This document shows, one piece after another, positions 1-12,000 of a stretch of DNA of 64,000 nt. This stretch comes from Paenibacillus hemerocallicola. GTDB lineage: Bacteria > Bacillota > Bacilli > Paenibacillales > NBRC-103111. How positions within the stretch are numbered: the first letter of the stretch is position 1; the number at the start of each line of letters is the position of its first letter. The stretch lies in NCBI RefSeq assembly GCF_006265175.1, contig NZ_VDCQ01000061.1, positions 1-64,000 of the forward strand, read 5' to 3'. Position numbers and translations under genes: made by a program. Under the pieces are notes generated by a model. That model saw only the letters and a list, made by a program, of their open reading frames with translations, was not told the DNA's origin and did no database searches.

Positions 1-3
1 AAT

Positions 4-139
4 ATAACGGAACAAGCTTCCGCTATTTCGATCTCTCCGGGTGAAAAGGGGAGTGAACGGCGGGATAAAGGAACTGGCTTCGTTATTGTGCGGTCTGCGC
101 TGCTTGGCGGTCCCATAACATACGCCAGTTCCGCTAATT
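4..139. repeat. Palindromic ATARCGGAA...TTCCGYTAT motif cluster, copy A
   Basis: Three diverged copies of a 23-bp palindromic motif (ATAACGGAA, about 5 bases, TTCCGCTAT) lie at about 4-26, 66-87 and 116-139. Spacing measured between equivalent bases is 61 then 50 bp. The same motif recurs at 26169-26460 and 38353-38546. No credible gene overlaps it. The cluster runs straight into a conserved tail that is repeated near 26.5 kb. Confidence 0.7.
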
Positions 140-244
140 GACGGATAGGCGGTTCGCGCGAGCGCCGGCAAATGCGGCAAGCCTTCACTTAGCATGAGAG
201 GTATGTCTTTCTGTATGCGAATGATGCTGTCGTAGTTTTTTTCG
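114..244. repeat. Conserved 130-bp repeat tail, copy A
   Basis: This stretch aligns with 26433-26556. Shared blocks include CATACGCCAGTTCCGCT, GCGGCAAGCCTTCAC, TTCTGTATG and GTAGTTTTTTCG. In both places it directly follows the ATARCGGAA motif cluster, so the two parts look like one composite element. It could be a non-coding RNA or a dispersed repeat. It has no open frame of note. Confidence 0.65.
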
Positions 245-538
245 AATGCATGCTTATCGAATCAAATAAAATCGACAAAAAAATCGAATTTCACAATAAA
301 AATCGACTTATTTTTTGGTTTTGGAATTTAAAATATGAGCATTTTTGCCCCCATTCGCCAAAATGTTTAGAAAGTGTTTAGAGCCGATCCTTATAATGGA
401 GGGATGCAGGGCGTACCAGGACATAAGCGCTAAAGGGGGCTTTTTACGTGTCGATTCGATGGCTCGTTTATGCCTGAATCACGAATGGATTCATGCATCC
501 AAAGTACTAGTTTACGACTTTAGGAGGGAGCTTGCTTC
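245..538. promoter_or_regulatory. AT-rich leader upstream of the giant-protein operon
   Basis: This AT-rich stretch precedes the first giant gene. A TATAAT box sits at 392-397, with only a weak -35 candidate (TTAGAA, about 367-372). A hairpin spans 471-497 (TGAATC paired with GATTCA, with extra pairs outside), and the ribosome site TAGGAGGG follows just before the GTG start. A 65-codon open frame inside has no convincing ribosome site and is not called. Confidence 0.4.
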
Positions 539-3500
539 GTGATTAAGAACAGAATTATATCCAAATGGATAGCCGTCAGTTTAATCATGTGTTTGATCGT
601 ATCGCTGCTGCCCGTGTGGGAAAGCAAGACGGCTTATGCGGCAAGCGACGAGACGATTTTGCTGGACGGTACAAAAATCGGCAATGCGACCGTAGCGGCG
701 GATAATGCGTTTCGGAACTTTAATGTAAGCGGTGGCGGTTTTGCGAGCTCTGCAGGGTTTGTGCAGACGGAGCAGGACCGACATGCTACGATTTATGCCG
801 ACGGAACAGTGACAGGTTCCGATGAAGTGAATGTATGGTTCGAGATACGTGTGAAAGACAACCCTCTGCTGAAAACGATCGCGGAAAGCGGGGATGCAGA
901 GGTTGTGGTTGGTTGGGAGTTGTTGGGGTTTGATGAAAGCTGCTTTTTGTTCATTTGCTCTGATTCCTATTCAAAGGCTGAGTTTTATGTTGACGGAACT
1001 CTTGTGCTCGGAGCCAATACTGACCACACTCAAGGTGAAATCGGATATACCGAACATACGGCAAAAATAACAGCCAATTCTGTAATTCGCATTTTCGCTG
1101 AACTGGAAGATGAGGACGTTACTATTAACGGCCTGTTCATCAAATTCCAAGACAAGATACGCCCCGAGTTGACAGGCTATACGTTTACGGGAGACGGAGT
1201 GAAAAGGACCAACAAAAAAGGCGAGCCCGAGCTGTACGCCAAGCAAGGGGAGAAAATTTCGCTTACTTACAACTTCAGCGAGGCGGTCCGACCGTTCGGA
1301 CTGAACTCCGGCTACAACGATCATTTTCTTCGCCATCCGTTTTTCACGAATCCGCCCGGAGACGGGCTGCCCACGCAAGGTCTGGAGCAATTTTTGATCA
1401 ATACGACTTATACGGCTGCCGATTTCGCCGGACAACCTCTCCATTTTCCGCTCCATAAGGACATCAATTATACATACACGGCATCCAAATACCATCACAG
1501 CGGCAATCTTCCTGTAAAGCCGCGGATGAGGCCGTCCGACGCTTTGGAGGGCATGAATCGCGGACCGCTCGATACGAGCATGGAAGAGAAGCTGCAAAGC
1601 GCGGATTTTATCGACGCGGCGGGGAACCGGATCAAGCCGATCTCTTTGCCGGTCAAGGGAAGCAATGACAGTTTGACGGAAGTTAGGGGCAAACAAATCA
1701 ATCCTTTCGATTATGAGAGTAAAGGCTACCGCGTTATCGTCGATGCCGTTGCGCCGAAATATTCCAAGGTCGGCAACGGGATTCAGCCGGAAGTCGTCAC
1801 CGGGGCTACGGTGAACGATCTGGACGTGATGGATTTTACAGTGCAGTTCTCCGAGGATGTGGTCCCAAGAGACGACCGCGACAACAATCCATATAATTCG
1901 GCCCAGATGTACCTTCTCTTCAACAACGGCATGAGAGCCTATTACTATAGTCAGGAGAATAACGACAATCTCGGCTATATCACGAAAAACGTACGTTTTC
2001 GCATGGTTATTCCCGACGGAGTGATCGTGGAAGCGCCTCTATTGAAAGTGCTGGCTCTGACGCACGACCGGAAAGACGCCCAATATCCGGCGGACAGCCA
2101 GTTTTTGGCCAAGGACAAGGACGTCATCCAGGATTATGCCGGCAATTTGTTGATACAGCCCGCCAACTACGAGGGAGTGCACGTCGATGGGGACAGCTCG
2201 AACGTCAACTCGAAGATCGACTGGGCCAGATTTTCGGTAGACAATACGAAACCGCTTATCAACTTCCACTATGAAAGCGATGGCGCCACCGATGCGGTAT
2301 ACAAGAAGCGCGGCAAAATAACGATCGATGTCAACGATCCGCCGGTGCCGGTGCCCGTAATCGATCCCGATTATAATGCGGCCACGAATTTCGAGCGGCC
2401 GAGCCGGGGCATTTACCGCCCTTCGAATATGACCGGTCCGTCTTCGCCTGCGGTAGGGCTCGTATACTACGCCTGGACGCGGAGCAGTCAAGACCCGCTC
2501 TCCGGTAAGGAGGAAGACAATTACGCGGCGATCAAGCGCTTCTCGCTGACGGCGAAGCAGCCGAGAGAGGATTTGTATCCGCAAGATACCGGCTTAGCCA
2601 ATTTGAATTTGAACGTCGTCAACAACAAGACGAATATGATCGCGCCGCCGGCCGAAGCGTTCACCGCGGATGGCAGCGGGACTTGGTACTTGCATACGTG
2701 GTCGGCCGACATGACGTGGGACACGGCTCGGGAGCTGATGCAGTACAAGAAGACGAAGTCGTTCGCCTCCGATTTTCCGGACCGATACCATGCATGGATA
2801 AACGAGGCTGCGGGCTCGGAAGCCGACAAAATCACTTATGCAGACAGCAAGGTAGTCGCGGCGGTAGCCCAATACGACGATTTCGAAATATGGAAAGAAA
2901 CGGACTTCAAGAAAAATAAGGATTCCAACTGGAAGTACGGGGTCGCCTCCTTGCTGCTCGACAACAAAGGACCGACGATCTCGATGACGGGGCTGTCTAA
3001 CGACCGATCCGCCAATGTGGAGGTTACGGCGACCATCTCGGACGAGCACAGCGGTCTCAAGGAAGCTTATTACCAATGGGCAAGAAAAGGCGCAACGCCC
3101 GAAGAGATACAGTGGAAGCCGGTCGTCCTGAACGGCGGCCAGTTCGCGAGCGGCACGAGGAACGAGGTAGCCGAGGACGGGGAATATGTGCTGCATATTA
3201 AGGCGACGGATATGCTGGGCAACGCGTCGAGTCTGGCGAGCGAGCCGGCCACCGTGGATTCGAAAGCGACGGTGAAAGGCGCCTTCGTGAAAGGAACCGA
3301 CGGCGTATACGCGCAAAGCCACGACGTTCTGTTTTATTTAAACCGGCCCGAGACGCTGACGGTCAACGCGGTTACTTATTCCGTCTATACTCCGTCCGTA
3401 TCGATGTCGACGTACGGCATGATGCCGATGCTCGCCGCTATTCCGTACCAAGTAAGCTACGCATTCAGCCATAGCTCGGTTCGTCCGGAAGGCAGCTCCT

Positions 3501-5959
3501 TCTATACGCCGCTGAATGGAACGGCGGCGAGCGCGGGCGGTTACGAGTACGTAATTCCGGCCAACAAAGCGTTGAACGGAACGCAATATTTGCATGTAAC
3601 GGTGAAGGAAGCGGCCGCCGATCGCTACTATTATTTCAACCAGGCTTATTATTTCGACAATCAGCCTCCTGCAGTAGAATTCTCCACGGAGGAGGACCTG
3701 TACACGAGAAGCAAGCAATCCGTCAGCTTCGCGGCGAGCGATACGCTGAATTCGGTCGTCGCGCGCAAGTACCAGTGGGTGAAAAAGGGTGACGCGGCTC
3801 CGGATGCAAGCTCCGTATCATGGACGGAATTGAAGGATGGCGAAACGGCTTCTTCCGTCGATTCCGCCAATCTGGCTCCGGGAGAAACGCAAGACTATAA
3901 GCTATACATGTATGCCCGCGACAAAGCAGGCAACGAAACGATAGTATCCACAACGGGTTATTTCAGAGTATCGAAGCCCATCGTTCAGCCTCCGGCCAAT
4001 GCCAGATCCGATCTGCTCTACGTATTCGGCGACCAGGCGGACGGATTCACGGCGGTCGTACAGCTTAGCCTGGACGTTCTCGACAAGACCGGCTACGAAT
4101 ACTCCGTATCGCCGGACTATGGAAAGAGCTGGCTGAGATGGCGTTCGTATACGAACTTCGTAGCCGTGCAGGTGCCTTCCGCGAGCGTACAAAACGGTCA
4201 AATCCAAGTCCGCTACAAAACGGGACCGCAGGCCGACGGCAGCGAAGGGACGATCGGGGAAGCGAAGCCGCTGGATATCGGTTCCGTATCCGGGACCGAG
4301 CCGGTCTATGCGCTGTCGACGCTCAGCACGGATCGGCCCGTTACGCCGACGACCGGCGTGGATATCGATATTTCCACCCCGCTCGGCATCAAGGTCGTGC
4401 CTTCGGCCGTAAATCCTTCGGTGCCCGTGCGGACCGGGAACCGGTTCCATGTCGGCCAGAACGGCTACTATTCGTTCGATCTGACGGATGCGGCGAATCC
4501 CGACCGCAAGGCGACGCTCTACGCGGTCGTCAGCAACATCGATACGACGCCTCCGACGGGAACCATCGAGAAAGTATTGGGCGGCGACAAGACTGCCGGC
4601 AATGTGACCGTAAAGCTGAAGCCGTCGGAGCCCGTGCGCATTACCAATAATAATGGAAGCAATACGTACACGTTCAAGGAAAACGGCACCTTCACGTTCG
4701 AGTTTCTGGACGAGGCCGGCAACAGCGGCACGGCCGAAGCGTCGGTAAATACGATTGACCGGGAAGGGCCGAAAGTGAAAATCGCCCGCTCGTATACGAA
4801 GGCCGACGGTACGGAGTATACGCGTATCGGCGTCGGGAACGCGGAACTGATCGAGGGCGTCAGGCTGACGGTCGAGAAAATTACGGCGACTGACGACGAG
4901 TTCATCGTTCCCGCCGGCATGCCTACAACGATTTATATGACTGCGAACGGTGTCGCCGAGTTTACGGCATATGACGAGCTGAACAATATGACAATCGTCA
5001 AAGAAACGGTGAGCAACATCGTCGGTACGGCTCCGCAAGCGTCTGAGGTAGAGTATACGCTGGTGGACGACGAAGGGAATGCCTTGCCGGAGAGCGCCAA
5101 AGTGATCGTGAACGGTCAGGCGTATGCCAAAGGCAAGATGAAGGTCGAGATCCGCGGACAAACTTCGGCTCCGAACCGCGTATTCCTCGGAACGGCTCCT
5201 TACCGGCCCGATCCGGGCGTCGAGGAATATCCGAACCAGATCAGCTCGGCGGACGGGAGCTTCGTCACCTCGCGGCTGTTCACGGCGGACGGTACGCTCT
5301 CGATTGCGATATCCGATCTGCTGGGCAATGTGAACCGGATTCCGGTGACGGTCAAAGGACTGGACAACAAGGCGCCGGAGCTGACGCTGAATGCGGCGAC
5401 GATCGGAGTAGCCCGGAACAAGCCCGATTTTGATTTCCGCAAAGATCTGGGAGGGTATATGGTTCGGGATAACGTATCGTCGCCGGAGCACATTCAGGTG
5501 TCGATCGGCGGGTTGGATCTTACACGGCTCGGGCGTCAAACCGTCACCTATACGGCGGTGGATCAGGTCGGCAATGCGGCCACGGCCACCCAAGAGGTCG
5601 TAGTTGTCGGCGGAGACGGCATGCTGATCTTCGGCAACGACATGCTGATCTCGGCTGCAAGCGCGGAGACGGCGATTTTCGAAAGCAATAAGGTAGGCTT
5701 CAAAATAACGGGCTTCAACCTGATGGAAGTGTCCGGTCAAAAGCTGACCAACGAATCGGGCACTTACGATTTGTACTATTACTCCGGTCTGTTCCGCGAG
5801 GGGCAGATGAAAACGATCGCGACGAAGCTGACCTATCAGGAACTGGTAAGCGGCAATTACGAGGTGATCTTCCCGAAAACAGGCTGGTACACCCTTATCG
5901 TACGGAATCAGGAGCGGGAGCGCGAGTATGCGACCTTCTTCATAAGCAAGACGGAGTAA
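539..5959 (+). CDS. Giant secreted protein with repeated Ig-like domains (no SLH)
   Basis: An 1806-residue exported protein starting at GTG, with TAGGAGGG about 11 bases upstream. A Sec signal peptide (basic MIKNR, hydrophobic core, Ala-Tyr-Ala cleavage region near residue 35) begins it. From about residue 565 on, beta-sandwich modules recur. Many open with a DNxxPxI-type strand, for example near residues 567, 806, 1039, 1333, 1405 and 1607, followed by phrases such as AxDxxGN typical of OmpL47-like and bacterial Ig-like domains. No SLH, LPXTG or transmembrane tail is visible, so it may be released or held by the SLH proteins encoded next. It is first in a co-directional block with genes at 6072, 13866 and 23367. 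The N-terminal third matches nothing I recognise and has the only cysteines noticed outside the signal peptide. Role in surface structure or adhesion is inferred. Confidence 0.85.
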   Translation: MIKNRIISKWIAVSLIMCLIVSLLPVWESKTAYAASDETILLDGTKIGNATVAADNAFRNFNVSGGGFASSAGFVQTEQDRHATIYADGTVTGSDEVNVWFEIRVKDNPLLKTIAESGDAEVVVGWELLGFDESCFLFICSDSYSKAEFYVDGTLVLGANTDHTQGEIGYTEHTAKITANSVIRIFAELEDEDVTINGLFIKFQDKIRPELTGYTFTGDGVKRTNKKGEPELYAKQGEKISLTYNFSEAVRPFGLNSGYNDHFLRHPFFTNPPGDGLPTQGLEQFLINTTYTAADFAGQPLHFPLHKDINYTYTASKYHHSGNLPVKPRMRPSDALEGMNRGPLDTSMEEKLQSADFIDAAGNRIKPISLPVKGSNDSLTEVRGKQINPFDYESKGYRVIVDAVAPKYSKVGNGIQPEVVTGATVNDLDVMDFTVQFSEDVVPRDDRDNNPYNSAQMYLLFNNGMRAYYYSQENNDNLGYITKNVRFRMVIPDGVIVEAPLLKVLALTHDRKDAQYPADSQFLAKDKDVIQDYAGNLLIQPANYEGVHVDGDSSNVNSKIDWARFSVDNTKPLINFHYESDGATDAVYKKRGKITIDVNDPPVPVPVIDPDYNAATNFERPSRGIYRPSNMTGPSSPAVGLVYYAWTRSSQDPLSGKEEDNYAAIKRFSLTAKQPREDLYPQDTGLANLNLNVVNNKTNMIAPPAEAFTADGSGTWYLHTWSADMTWDTARELMQYKKTKSFASDFPDRYHAWINEAAGSEADKITYADSKVVAAVAQYDDFEIWKETDFKKNKDSNWKYGVASLLLDNKGPTISMTGLSNDRSANVEVTATISDEHSGLKEAYYQWARKGATPEEIQWKPVVLNGGQFASGTRNEVAEDGEYVLHIKATDMLGNASSLASEPATVDSKATVKGAFVKGTDGVYAQSHDVLFYLNRPETLTVNAVTYSVYTPSVSMSTYGMMPMLAAIPYQVSYAFSHSSVRPEGSSFYTPLNGTAASAGGYEYVIPANKALNGTQYLHVTVKEAAADRYYYFNQAYYFDNQPPAVEFSTEEDLYTRSKQSVSFAASDTLNSVVARKYQWVKKGDAAPDASSVSWTELKDGETASSVDSANLAPGETQDYKLYMYARDKAGNETIVSTTGYFRVSKPIVQPPANARSDLLYVFGDQADGFTAVVQLSLDVLDKTGYEYSVSPDYGKSWLRWRSYTNFVAVQVPSASVQNGQIQVRYKTGPQADGSEGTIGEAKPLDIGSVSGTEPVYALSTLSTDRPVTPTTGVDIDISTPLGIKVVPSAVNPSVPVRTGNRFHVGQNGYYSFDLTDAANPDRKATLYAVVSNIDTTPPTGTIEKVLGGDKTAGNVTVKLKPSEPVRITNNNGSNTYTFKENGTFTFEFLDEAGNSGTAEASVNTIDREGPKVKIARSYTKADGTEYTRIGVGNAELIEGVRLTVEKITATDDEFIVPAGMPTTIYMTANGVAEFTAYDELNNMTIVKETVSNIVGTAPQASEVEYTLVDDEGNALPESAKVIVNGQAYAKGKMKVEIRGQTSAPNRVFLGTAPYRPDPGVEEYPNQISSADGSFVTSRLFTADGTLSIAISDLLGNVNRIPVTVKGLDNKAPELTLNAATIGVARNKPDFDFRKDLGGYMVRDNVSSPEHIQVSIGGLDLTRLGRQTVTYTAVDQVGNAATATQEVVVVGGDGMLIFGNDMLISAASAETAIFESNKVGFKITGFNLMEVSGQKLTNESGTYDLYYYSGLFREGQMKTIATKLTYQELVSGNYEVIFPKTGWYTLIVRNQEREREYATFFISKTE

Positions 5960-5997
5960 GGAATCGATAAATACGAAAATGCTTCTAAGCTGCTGAC

Positions 5998-6027
5998 AGG
6001 GACCCCCGCGACAGGAGGGGGTTCCCT
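5998..6027 (+). terminator. Intra-operon hairpin between giant genes 1 and 2
   Basis: AGGGACCCCC pairs with GGGGGTTCCCT (one bulge), but no T-tract follows. It lies 45 bases before the next start. It may be a weak terminator or an mRNA-stability hairpin that sets relative expression within the block. Confidence 0.4.
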
Positions 6028-6071
6028 CTACCATCCGTACGCGCAGGCTTTATTCAGAAGGAGGCTCTCAC

Positions 6072-9000
6072 GTGAAGCTGTTTAAAAGAACGCTTGTGTC
6101 GGTCCTGGCTTTATTGCTGTTGCTCGGTACGTTGACCCAAGCGACGACGGCGTTGGCCGCCGTTGTTTCGCAGCCGCAGACGACGGTGCTCGAAAACAAA
6201 TACATTAAAATTACGGTAAACAACAGTACGGGCCGCTTCGGTATCCGCACGGCGGACGGCCAGCCGATCCGCAAAAAAGACGACAATGTCAATATGCTGT
6301 TCCGCGGAGATGACCCGGATACGTCGTTCACCAGTTTCCGGATCGACGGGACGGACTACATATTCGGCAATCCGTACAAATTCGGAGCGGAGTTTTTCTC
6401 CGAGATTACCCCGCCGGTCATCGTCGAGAACAGCAACGGCACGAAGCAGATCGAGACGATATGGACGATCAAGGGCGTGGCCATCAAGCAAATCTTGATG
6501 CTGTATCCCGATCCGCAGGACAAGCTGAACGCCGGCAACGTCAACATCCGGTACGAGGTGCTGAACAACAGCGGCGCCAAAGTCGAGCTGGGGACGAGGA
6601 TTATGCTCGATACGCAGATCGGCAGCAATGACGGCCCGGAATTCCAGATCGGCAACATATACAAGGCTCCGCTGCTCGTGGAGCGCAAGCTGGTGCACGA
6701 TCCGGAGAACAACCCGAACATTTCCGAGGAGGATCGCGCGTTTTACAAGCTGCCTCCTTACTGGGTCATGAGAGACAAGCTGGATTTGACCAATCCGCTC
6801 GCAACTAATGTAGTGGCCTACGGCTTCAATAATTTTGCCGAAGCCAATATCAATATTGTCGACGAAATGATCGTCGGCCACTGGAACGGTCTGTCCAATA
6901 CGAAATGGGACTATACGCCGAACGGCAATCTGGACTTTACGCGGGATACGAACGATTACGGGTCGGCCGACTCCGCGGTCGCATTCTACTGGCAGCCGAA
7001 GGCGATCGAAGACAAGAAAGTTCAGACGTTCGAGACGGTTTACGGACTCGGCGAAATTATCGAGCCGGATAAAGTGTTCTCGATCCGGTACATAGACCCG
7101 CCGCTGCAGTTGGCCACGAATGCGGACGCAAGCGCATACGACAATGAAGGTATTTTTACGATTACGGCCGAGCTCGAGAACTTGGCGATGTTCAATATGG
7201 AGCATACGAACATGACCGCCTCGCTGGAGCTGGAGAGCGGACTCAGCTTCGTGAAGCTGGACGATCAAGGCAAAATCGTCAGGGACGTCTCGACCGGCAA
7301 AGTCGTGACGGAATCGTACCGCAGCAAAGAGATGGTATATCGGAAGCAAGCGACGCCGGAGGAAGCGGCGAACGGCATCGAGCCGAAATACAAACCGGGC
7401 GACACCGAGACGATTTCGTTTATGGTCCAAGCGAAAGGCAAGCCGTGGCCGACAACCCGGCAATATATGTTGACCGTCAAGAGTCCCGAAACGGTAAAGA
7501 AAATCGAGGGCATTCAGGACGAAGGACTGAAAGCGCAATACGAATCGGTCAAATCCAACTTCATCCTCCTTCCGGCCGTAGGTCAAGCGACTCCGACTTA
7601 TGTGTACGGACTCGCTCCGAAGGAGACATACAGCACCGACGTGAAGTATTTGACCGTCAATATTACGAATATTGAAGCTTACAATACGGGCAACGAGCTG
7701 ATGGCGCCCAATTTCGACCTGTATTTGAAAGAAAAAGTCAGCGGCAAAAGGTACAAAGTATCCGTCAAGGATTCCGTCATCCTGCAGCCGGCCGACGACG
7801 GCTTCTCGGGCGACATGCGCATCACGTACAGGGGCGGTGAACGGGTAGACGCCAAGGGCAACGTGCTCGAAGCCGGACTCGGAGCGGAGCTTCCGCTCGG
7901 CGAGTACCAGGTGGAGATCGACTTCAAGGGCGATACGGGCGGCGACGAGGAAATCGCGGCCATGTACGATATTACTACGAAACAAACGTTCAAGGTGACC
8001 AACAATCAGGAAGCGCGCGTCCGCGAAGCAAGCCTGATGGCGGTTTACAAGCAATATGCGGACTTGAGCGGGGTCACTTCCTCGGTCGGCGGGGAGTTTC
8101 TGAAGGAAATCAACAAGGCGTTCCCGGAGCAGCCTTTCCAGAGCGGCGCGCTGTTCAAGGATGCGGTGGACTCATACAAAACTATCAAAATGCTGGTAGC
8201 GGCCGGCAGCAAAGCGTTGGACCCGAAGTTCGACACGGTTCGATATTTGGAGGAGGAATCTCTGAAGAAGGTCCCGGTCTACCAATACCGGTTGTTTGCT
8301 TCGGAAAAAGAATACGAGCAGTTTTTCGAGCAAAAAAACGCAAACAGAGAGCCGATCTACGAGAAGCTTGTCGATATTCGCGGAATGATCAAAGAGGTCG
8401 GCACCGGCGATCAGAAGCAGGTGATCGTCGATACGAAGACCGAGCCCGCCCTCATTAACGAGGCGGTTGCCTACAAAGGCAAAGATATGGTGTTCGTACG
8501 CGGCAAGCTTGACATTTTCGATATACCGAAAAAAATTAGCGGCTATGCCAATATTCCTTTTTTCAATACGTTGTTCGTAAAGGGCGAAGGGACGCTTAGC
8601 GTAGCGAACAGCGGCTTCGTCTTCCATTCCGGCGAATGGACGCTCGATTTCTTCAACGGCTTCGAGAAAAAGCTGGCTCCGAGCCTGATTCTGAAGCCGG
8701 AGGACGAAATCGAGGTGTTTCCGGACAATCACAGCAATCCGGAGGACACGAGCTTAAACGGCACGCTGAGCTGGGCGACGGGCGCGCTCGGCGACCGGTT
8801 GAATCCGCTGCGTCAGCTGATGCTGACCCACGTCTACTTCAACAAGCATAGCCTGTTTGCCGCGCCGGGCTTTATGGTCGGCGGCTTCGGCTTTACGTTC
8901 AACGACTTTATTTTGCGGCCGGGCGGCATCTCGTTCGGGGGCAAAGTGTCGATGAAGATTGTCGACGGCGAGGTTCGCAACGTCGTCTTCAACGACAAAG

Positions 9001-12000
9001 GCTTCGTCGGCGTGGATGCGCAGCTGCGCTTCGATCTGGGCAAGGATCTCGGCTTGTTCGAATCGAAGAAGAAGGAGAAGAAGGAAGGCGAGAGCAGCGC
9101 AAGCGGAAAAATTACGGTAGTCCACTACGTGCAGCAAGTGGACGATAAAATCGCCAACAAATACGGCATCGCGTTCAAGGCGGATGTGAAGGGCAAATTC
9201 GAGGTTCAAGCGGAGCTTGCCTTCAAGCAGGTGAAGGACGGCAGGGTGCTGCCGGACGTCGTGGCGTTCGGAACGACGCTGGGCAAGCCGGGCGTGCTCA
9301 TTACGGGCGCCACCTACTTGACGGCCGTCCGCGGCGCGGTCCGCGAGCTGGCGGATACGATCGCCGGAGGAACGGCCGACGATCCGTTCCCGCTGGTCAT
9401 CCAGGCCGGTGTGGATGTTACATTCGGGGTGCCGCCAGTGTACTTGCTGGGCAAAGTCGATATGACGGTGAAGCGGACAGGGCTTGCCATACTCGGCAAG
9501 CTGGACTACTCCTACAGCCCGGACGGCAGCAACAAGATCGATCTGATCACCAAAGCGCTGCTGGAAGCCCAGTGGGTTACGCCTTGGTTCGTAAGAGTGG
9601 AAGCCGAGGTCGATATCGGCGGCTGGGGAGTTATTGTGGGGAAAGCCGGCATCTTCGTCGGCCAAAACCTGGAGAAGCACCGGACGGACTTCGAGGGTTA
9701 CATCGGAGCGCGTCTGCAAATTCCGGAAAGCGTCCCGGTCGTCGGGGGCATGCCGCTTGCGAGCGTATTTCTCGGACTGAACAACGATAAGATATGGGGC
9801 AGCGTCGGCATTTTGTTCATATCCCTCGGCATTACGTATTACTGGGGCGGCGGCGTCGAATTCGGCACCTCGCAGGCGGATATGCCGGAAGGCTTTGCCC
9901 ATTTGCTGATCGAGGATCCGGAGAAAGGCTCGCAGCTGCTGGTCATCGGGGCGGGAATGAGCACGGTCGCCACTTCATGGCTCGATTCCGAGAAGGGCAG
10001 CCATGGGATCGTGTACCGCGACATCGCCGAAGGCGTCAAGCTGATGGACAACAGCGCGATGGAAGCGGGAATCGGCGGCATTCATGTAAAAGAAGGCGGC
10101 CGCGTTCACGAAGTGCCGATGGGCGGCATTTCGGGCAACGGCATCATCGAGATCGAATATGATCAAACGGAAATGCCGGCCTTCACGTTGAAGGACAGAA
10201 ACGGCGTCCTGTATCCGGTAGTGTTCGACAATTCGAATACGAACCCGCAGGCCAACGCCTTTACGCAATTTATTCCGGCCGCCCAGTCGGCCACGAAGGC
10301 CGACGTGCGCAAAGCATTCGTCCTTATTCCGCAGGCGAAGGCGCTGGAGGGCGGAACTTGGACACTTACTTCGGCGAAGCCGGTCGCAACGCGACTGTTG
10401 AACGTGCCGACGGTGGCCGACCTGAAGAGCGCAAACGTGACGGGCAGCCAAACCGATCCGAACAAATTTACCGCATCGTGGCAGGTGGAACATGCGAAGT
10501 CGGGAGACACGGTCGACTTGTATTTGACCAAGGAGCCTGTTACTGCCGATAAAACGGTCGTAGGCGGCGGAGAAGTGCTGAACCCCGGCGACCCCGGAGT
10601 GCTCATTGCCAAGGAGGTTCCGGCAGATGCCGGAGGGCGCGTCGACGGTACGATCACCAGCGGGAAGCTGGACGTGGATGTGAGCCAGGTTTCGCTGATG
10701 GGCAAGGTGGAGGATTTGCGCGGATTGCTGCAGCAGGGCGACTATTACTTGCGGGCCGCTCTCAAATCTCCGGCATCGTTCAAAACCGTAACCTCTGCGG
10801 AAACATTCCGGATCGTCGATCCTCTGGCTCCCGGCGAAGCGACGGACGTGCGGATCGAGCCGGCCGGCAACGGCTACTTCAATCTTTCTTTCAAGCCTGC
10901 GGTCAAGAAGCCGGGCTTGGAGAACGCGGAGCACAGCTATTCTATCTCCGCGATGCAGCAGCAGGACGGCAAGCTGGCCAATTACGCGCATTTTGCCGAG
11001 CAGCTGTTTACGGAGGAGGAGCTTCGTCCGTACTGGAACGCGGCCAGCGGCCGGTATGAAGGCATCCATATCGGAGGATGGACCGAATTCTCCGATTCCA
11101 ACGAAGTGAATACGGAGAGCTTGACGGGGCCGGTGCCAAATCAGGAAGAGAAGAAAACGTACCTGGGCCTGCAAACCGGACAGCATTACGTATTGGGCGT
11201 ATCGTCCGCTACGAAGCCGGGCAAGGGGCTCGACCCGAACGACAATTATCATTTCGCGGGCAGAGCGGACAGCGCGAACACGCTCCTGCCGATACCGGCC
11301 GAGCCGAGACTTGGTTTGGTTTCGGGCCAATACCCGGATTATTTGGAGGTACTGACCAGTCAAACGAAGCAAACGATCCATCTTGTCGCGGATCAGCCGG
11401 ATATCGAAGTCGAAGCGTTCCAGGACGGCAAATCGCTCGGGAAAACGGAGCTGACGAATAACGGCACGACGAGCGAAGGGGACTTGACCTTCGAGCAGTT
11501 CGCGACGGACGGCACGTTCGGCATCGAGCTGATGGCCCGCAACAAGCGGACGAAGGACAGAAAAGTGACGTTCCTGTACTTGAACGTCGATACGAGCGCG
11601 CCGATCCTGTATTTGGACGCTCCGGTTACCGGACAGCGGACGATTAACGGAGAGATAGGCGTGGCCGGGACGACGTCCAAGGACGCGAAGCTGACCGTCT
11701 ATATCGATCGGGTGTCCGAAGGAACCGGCGTAAACGTTCCCGTAGCGGACAATGGCAAGTTTTCCGCCAAAATTCCGATTGCCGTCGACAGTCCGGAAGT
11801 ACAGCTCCTGTTCGTCGCTCGCGACGGAGCGGGCAACGAGAATCGGGCGACGGTAGCCGTCACGAATAGCGGATTCAAAGTGCCGGCCGCTATCGTGCTG
11901 AAGCCGATCGGGACATTGAAGCCGGGCGAAACGGTCATCGTCGAGCCTGTCTTGAGAGTGCAGGAAGGCAAGACGGGGAACGGCAAGGCGGTCTTCGGCG

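Noticed and set aside
345-542. 65-codon frame before the first giant gene
   Set aside because: No good ribosome site, no family match, and it overlaps the true start region of the next gene.
3902-6034. 710-codon open frame on the minus strand inside giant gene 1
   Set aside because: It is a GC-rich antisense shadow of the plus-strand gene, rich in Arg and with no ribosome site or domain.
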